From: Bacteroidota bacterium
GTDB lineage: Bacteria > Bacteroidota > Bacteroidia > Flavobacteriales > Flavobacteriaceae
Assembly (NCBI GenBank): GCA_022601215.1
Contig: JAHZIZ010000111.1
Location: 1 to 7,943 of the forward strand
DNA length: 7,943 nucleotides
Direction of reading: 5' to 3'
Each line of letters begins with the position of its first letter. Positions within the stretch are counted from its first letter, which is position 1. This document shows positions 6,373 through 7,943 of this stretch, in pieces. The notes under the pieces were generated by a model that saw only the letters and a program-made list of their open reading frames with translations, did not search any database and was not told the origin of the DNA. The position numbers and the translations under genes are program-made.

Positions 6373-7353
6373 TTATAAATCAAGCGTTAGTTGAACTCTA
6401 AATATTTCTTCTCTTTTATCTATGGATAATGTATGAGCGTCTCGATACATTAAAGATAATCGTTTGGTAACATTTTTTAGTCCTATTCCACTACTCTTCC
6501 CTATTTCTATATTTTCGTTTGCTATAGCCATAGTGTCTACGGTATTTTCACAGGTAAAATAGAGCTTATTTTTTTCTTCTTTTATTGCTATGACTACTTT
6601 CATTTTTTTACTACTGCTAGCCTCCAAATGTTTAAAGGCATTTTCTACAAAAACGATCAGTAACATGGGGGCAATATATTTAGAAGAGATATTTCCCGTT
6701 TTAGAAAATTGAATGTCTGTGGTGTCTTCCAATCTAATTTTCTCAAGCGAAATATAGTTTTCTAAATATTGGATCTCTTTTTCTAAAGGCACGAAAGCAT
6801 CTTTCGTTTCATAGAGACTGTATCGAAGCAAATCTGAGAGCTTCAACATAAGGCTGGGTAATTTATCCGATTTTACTACCGACAGACCATAGAGGTTATT
6901 TAAGGTGTTAAACAAAAAATGCGGATTTAATTGTCCCTTTAAGAGCTTCAATTCGGCTTCTTTTTCTTGTTGTCTTCGTACAAAACTATCTCGAGCCATT
7001 TTTATTGCGCTTCCAAAGGTGAGTGCTAAAATTAGAATCCCAAAAAGATTGAGAAACATCGTCCATTTAAAATCTTGTTTCAGACTAATCGAAATGGAAA
7101 CTAAAGCAATACCGGTAAACACTGCTGTATTCACTAAAAAAAGTGCGGCAAACGTATAGTTGTTTTTATTGAAAAACGGTAAGACAAAAAGGTTATTTAT
7201 ATAGGCTGCGGGCGCTAATAATGCAATAATAAAAAGCGCAGCGGTCACCTTATTTTCTGCCTGAATGGCTCCTACAAATATCACGAAAAGGCAGAGCCAT
7301 ATAAACAGGTTCTGTACAATTCTATTATCTATCCAAGTATCGAGTTTTGACAT
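6373..7353 (-). CDS. LytS/YehU-type sensor histidine kinase
   Basis: A 326-residue inner-membrane kinase of the His_kinase (PF06580) family, the standard partner of LytTR regulators. Four membrane helices are predicted at about 14-31, 36-58, 66-88 and 97-119, with only short loops and no periplasmic sensor domain. A charged linker (120-137) leads to the phosphorylation motif QLNPHFLFNTLNNL, with His145 as the acceptor. The ATPase region has the N-box FVENAFKH (Asn238) and the G-box GKSSGIGLKNVTKRL (285-299). It should phosphorylate the next gene's product on Asp56. With so little outside the membrane, the signal is probably sensed within the bilayer or through a partner protein; that is inference. 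It is the first gene of a two-gene operon, with a -7 box 22 bp before its ATG. Confidence 0.93.
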   Translation of the reverse strand: MSKLDTWIDNRIVQNLFIWLCLFVIFVGAIQAENKVTAALFIIALLAPAAYINNLFVLPFFNKNNYTFAALFLVNTAVFTGIALVSISISLKQDFKWTMFLNLFGILILALTFGSAIKMARDSFVRRQQEKEAELKLLKGQLNPHFLFNTLNNLYGLSVVKSDKLPSLMLKLSDLLRYSLYETKDAFVPLEKEIQYLENYISLEKIRLEDTTDIQFSKTGNISSKYIAPMLLIVFVENAFKHLEASSSKKMKVVIAIKEEKNKLYFTCENTVDTMAIANENIEIGKSSGIGLKNVTKRLSLMYRDAHTLSIDKREEIFRVQLTLDL

Positions 7354-7375
7354 GATTTGTGGTATGAAGTTCTTT

Positions 7376-7383
7376 CAAAAATA
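7376..7383 (-). promoter_or_regulatory. -7 promoter box for the kinase-regulator operon
   Basis: The minus strand reads TATTTTTG, a perfect TAnnTTTG match ending 22 bp before the kinase ATG at 7353. A properly spaced -33 TTG is not visible. The inverted repeat at 7387-7424 occupies that position, so a bound regulator may control this promoter. Confidence 0.45.
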
Positions 7384-7386
7384 TCT

Positions 7387-7424
7387 TTTCTTCATCAAAT
7401 GGGCACTTTTTTATGATGAAGAAA
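7387..7424. repeat. 11-bp-arm inverted repeat upstream of the kinase operon
   Basis: TTTCTTCATCA at 7387-7397 is matched perfectly by TGATGAAGAAA at 7414-7424, with a 16-bp spacer, placing the arm centres about 27 bp (two and a half helical turns) apart. A third copy of the core TTCATCA occurs at 7477-7483. It directly adjoins the kinase -7 box and overlaps the 16-bp palindrome. It could be a two-site operator; as a terminator it is poor because the arms are AT-rich and lack a U-tract. Confidence 0.55.
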
Positions 7425-7434
7425 CATGTTTCTT
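7419..7434. promoter_or_regulatory. 16-bp perfect palindrome, operator candidate
   Basis: AAGAAACATGTTTCTT is its own reverse complement with no spacer, a typical site for a homodimeric transcription factor. It lies between the divergent kinase operon and the exported-protein gene, 66 bp from the kinase ATG and 133 bp before the plus-strand ATG. LytTR proteins usually bind direct repeats, so the factor may be another regulator. Confidence 0.5.
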
Positions 7435-7567
7435 GTCCAAACGATCCTATTTAAAGGATATCTGGCTATTAATGTATTCATCATCTTTTCAGAATCACTC
7501 ATCATTCTTTTTTTTTCAACCTAGGGATTCCTCGCATTTTTGAGGCATTAATCAAAACAACTATATA

Positions 7568-7943
7568 ATGAAAAATTTAATTCAATTTACAACAGCACTG
7601 GCCCTATTCGTATATTCTTTAGGGTATGGTCAAACAACAAGCACCAACAATGTAGAGGTTAGTTCTTCAACTGAAAAACCTTCAAAGACGATCATTGAAA
7701 CGGAAAAATTTAAAAGTTTTATCGGTACGTTTTTATTAGAAGAAGGAAACTTTGAGCTGCAAATTGTTCAGGAGGATAATCAAATGTTTATCATTAGCCC
7801 CTATTCCAAAGATATCCTGATACAAAAAAATGATTCGACGTTACGAGAACCTTCTAGAGGGGTCGACTTAGAACGTATTGCAGATGATAAAAATGCTCTA
7901 ATTTTCATGCAAAACGGTTATTTAACCACTATCAAAAGGGTGA
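7568..7943 (+). CDS. Small exported protein of unknown function, 3' end cut by the window edge
   Basis: The visible 125 residues begin with a signal peptide: MKNLIQ, a hydrophobic core ALALFVYSL, and likely cleavage after GYG before Gln22. A Ser/Thr-rich linker (about 22-40) follows. The mature domain has alternating hydrophobic strands: FKSFIGTFLLEEGNFELQIV, MFIISPY, VDLERIA and ALIFMQNGYLTTIKRV. The pattern resembles the small beta-barrel C-terminal modules found in many Bacteroidota exported proteins (DUF3471-like, starting with a GTF/GxY strand), but I cannot assign it firmly. No lipobox is present, so it is probably periplasmic or secreted. It is divergent from the kinase-regulator operon and shares a palindrome-bearing spacer with it, so it may be their target. 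A near -7 box, CATTTTTG at 7535-7542, is one base off consensus. Confidence 0.75.
   Translation, partial: MKNLIQFTTALALFVYSLGYGQTTSTNNVEVSSSTEKPSKTIIETEKFKSFIGTFLLEEGNFELQIVQEDNQMFIISPYSKDILIQKNDSTLREPSRGVDLERIADDKNALIFMQNGYLTTIKRV

Noticed and set aside
6372..6383. TTG start four codons upstream for the response regulator
   Set aside because: TTG is a rare start, the added residues are not part of the receiver fold, and the ATG at 6371 sits immediately after the kinase stop.
6905..7159. Open plus-strand frame of 84 codons inside the kinase
   Set aside because: It is antisense to the kinase membrane region and phospho-acceptor motif and shows no domain.
7508..7516. Run of nine T as a terminator tail
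   Set aside because: No GC-rich stem precedes it, and no plus-strand gene ends upstream of it.
7265..7543. Open plus-strand frame of 92 codons spanning the kinase start and the regulatory spacer
   Set aside because: It overlaps the kinase 5' end and the repeats, has low-complexity Phe/Ser-rich content and no family features.

Overview
The window is a low-GC, gene-dense chromosomal stretch that looks like a member of the Bacteroidota, most likely Flavobacteriaceae. Four things point there: a secreted protease with a type IX secretion (T9SS) C-terminal sorting domain; a LytS-type kinase paired with a LytTR response regulator; lipoproteins with Bacteroidota-like lipoboxes; and several -7 boxes of the form TAnnTTTG, with no clear Shine-Dalgarno sequences. 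No tRNA, rRNA, CRISPR array, integrase or intact mobile element was seen.

Layout, left to right. (1) Positions 1-1109, minus strand: a two-gene unit of a YgeA-type aspartate/glutamate racemase followed 9 bp later by a LamG-like lipoprotein that runs off the left edge. A MetR-like LysR regulator (1246-2136, plus) is divergent from it. The 136-bp gap holds a -7 box for each direction and a symmetric T-N11-A palindrome, so the regulator probably controls the racemase unit and itself. (2) 2195-2635, minus: a decayed fragment of a PD40 beta-propeller protein whose reading frame still makes sense across two internal stop codons. (3) 2865-3197, plus: a small lipoprotein of unknown function with its own candidate promoter. 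It converges on a large secreted metzincin protease (3339-5420, minus), and the two share a strong bidirectional terminator. (4) 5421-5666: a spacer with a weak hint of a transposase remnant. (5) 5667-7353, minus: a response regulator and a sensor kinase translated as a tight pair. (6) 7354-7567: a regulatory spacer with a 16-bp perfect palindrome and an 11-bp-arm inverted repeat. (7) 7568 to the right edge, plus: the start of a small exported protein.

How the genes fit together. The left module couples amino-acid racemisation in the cytoplasm to a surface lipoprotein under one LysR-type regulator. The right module is a membrane sensor and DNA-binding regulator, next to a divergent exported protein that may be its target. 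The protease is an independent T9SS cargo. I found no clearly new multi-gene system. The most distinctive points are the racemase active-site residues, the possibly leaderless LysR transcript, the in-frame pseudogene tail and the palindromes upstream of the kinase.
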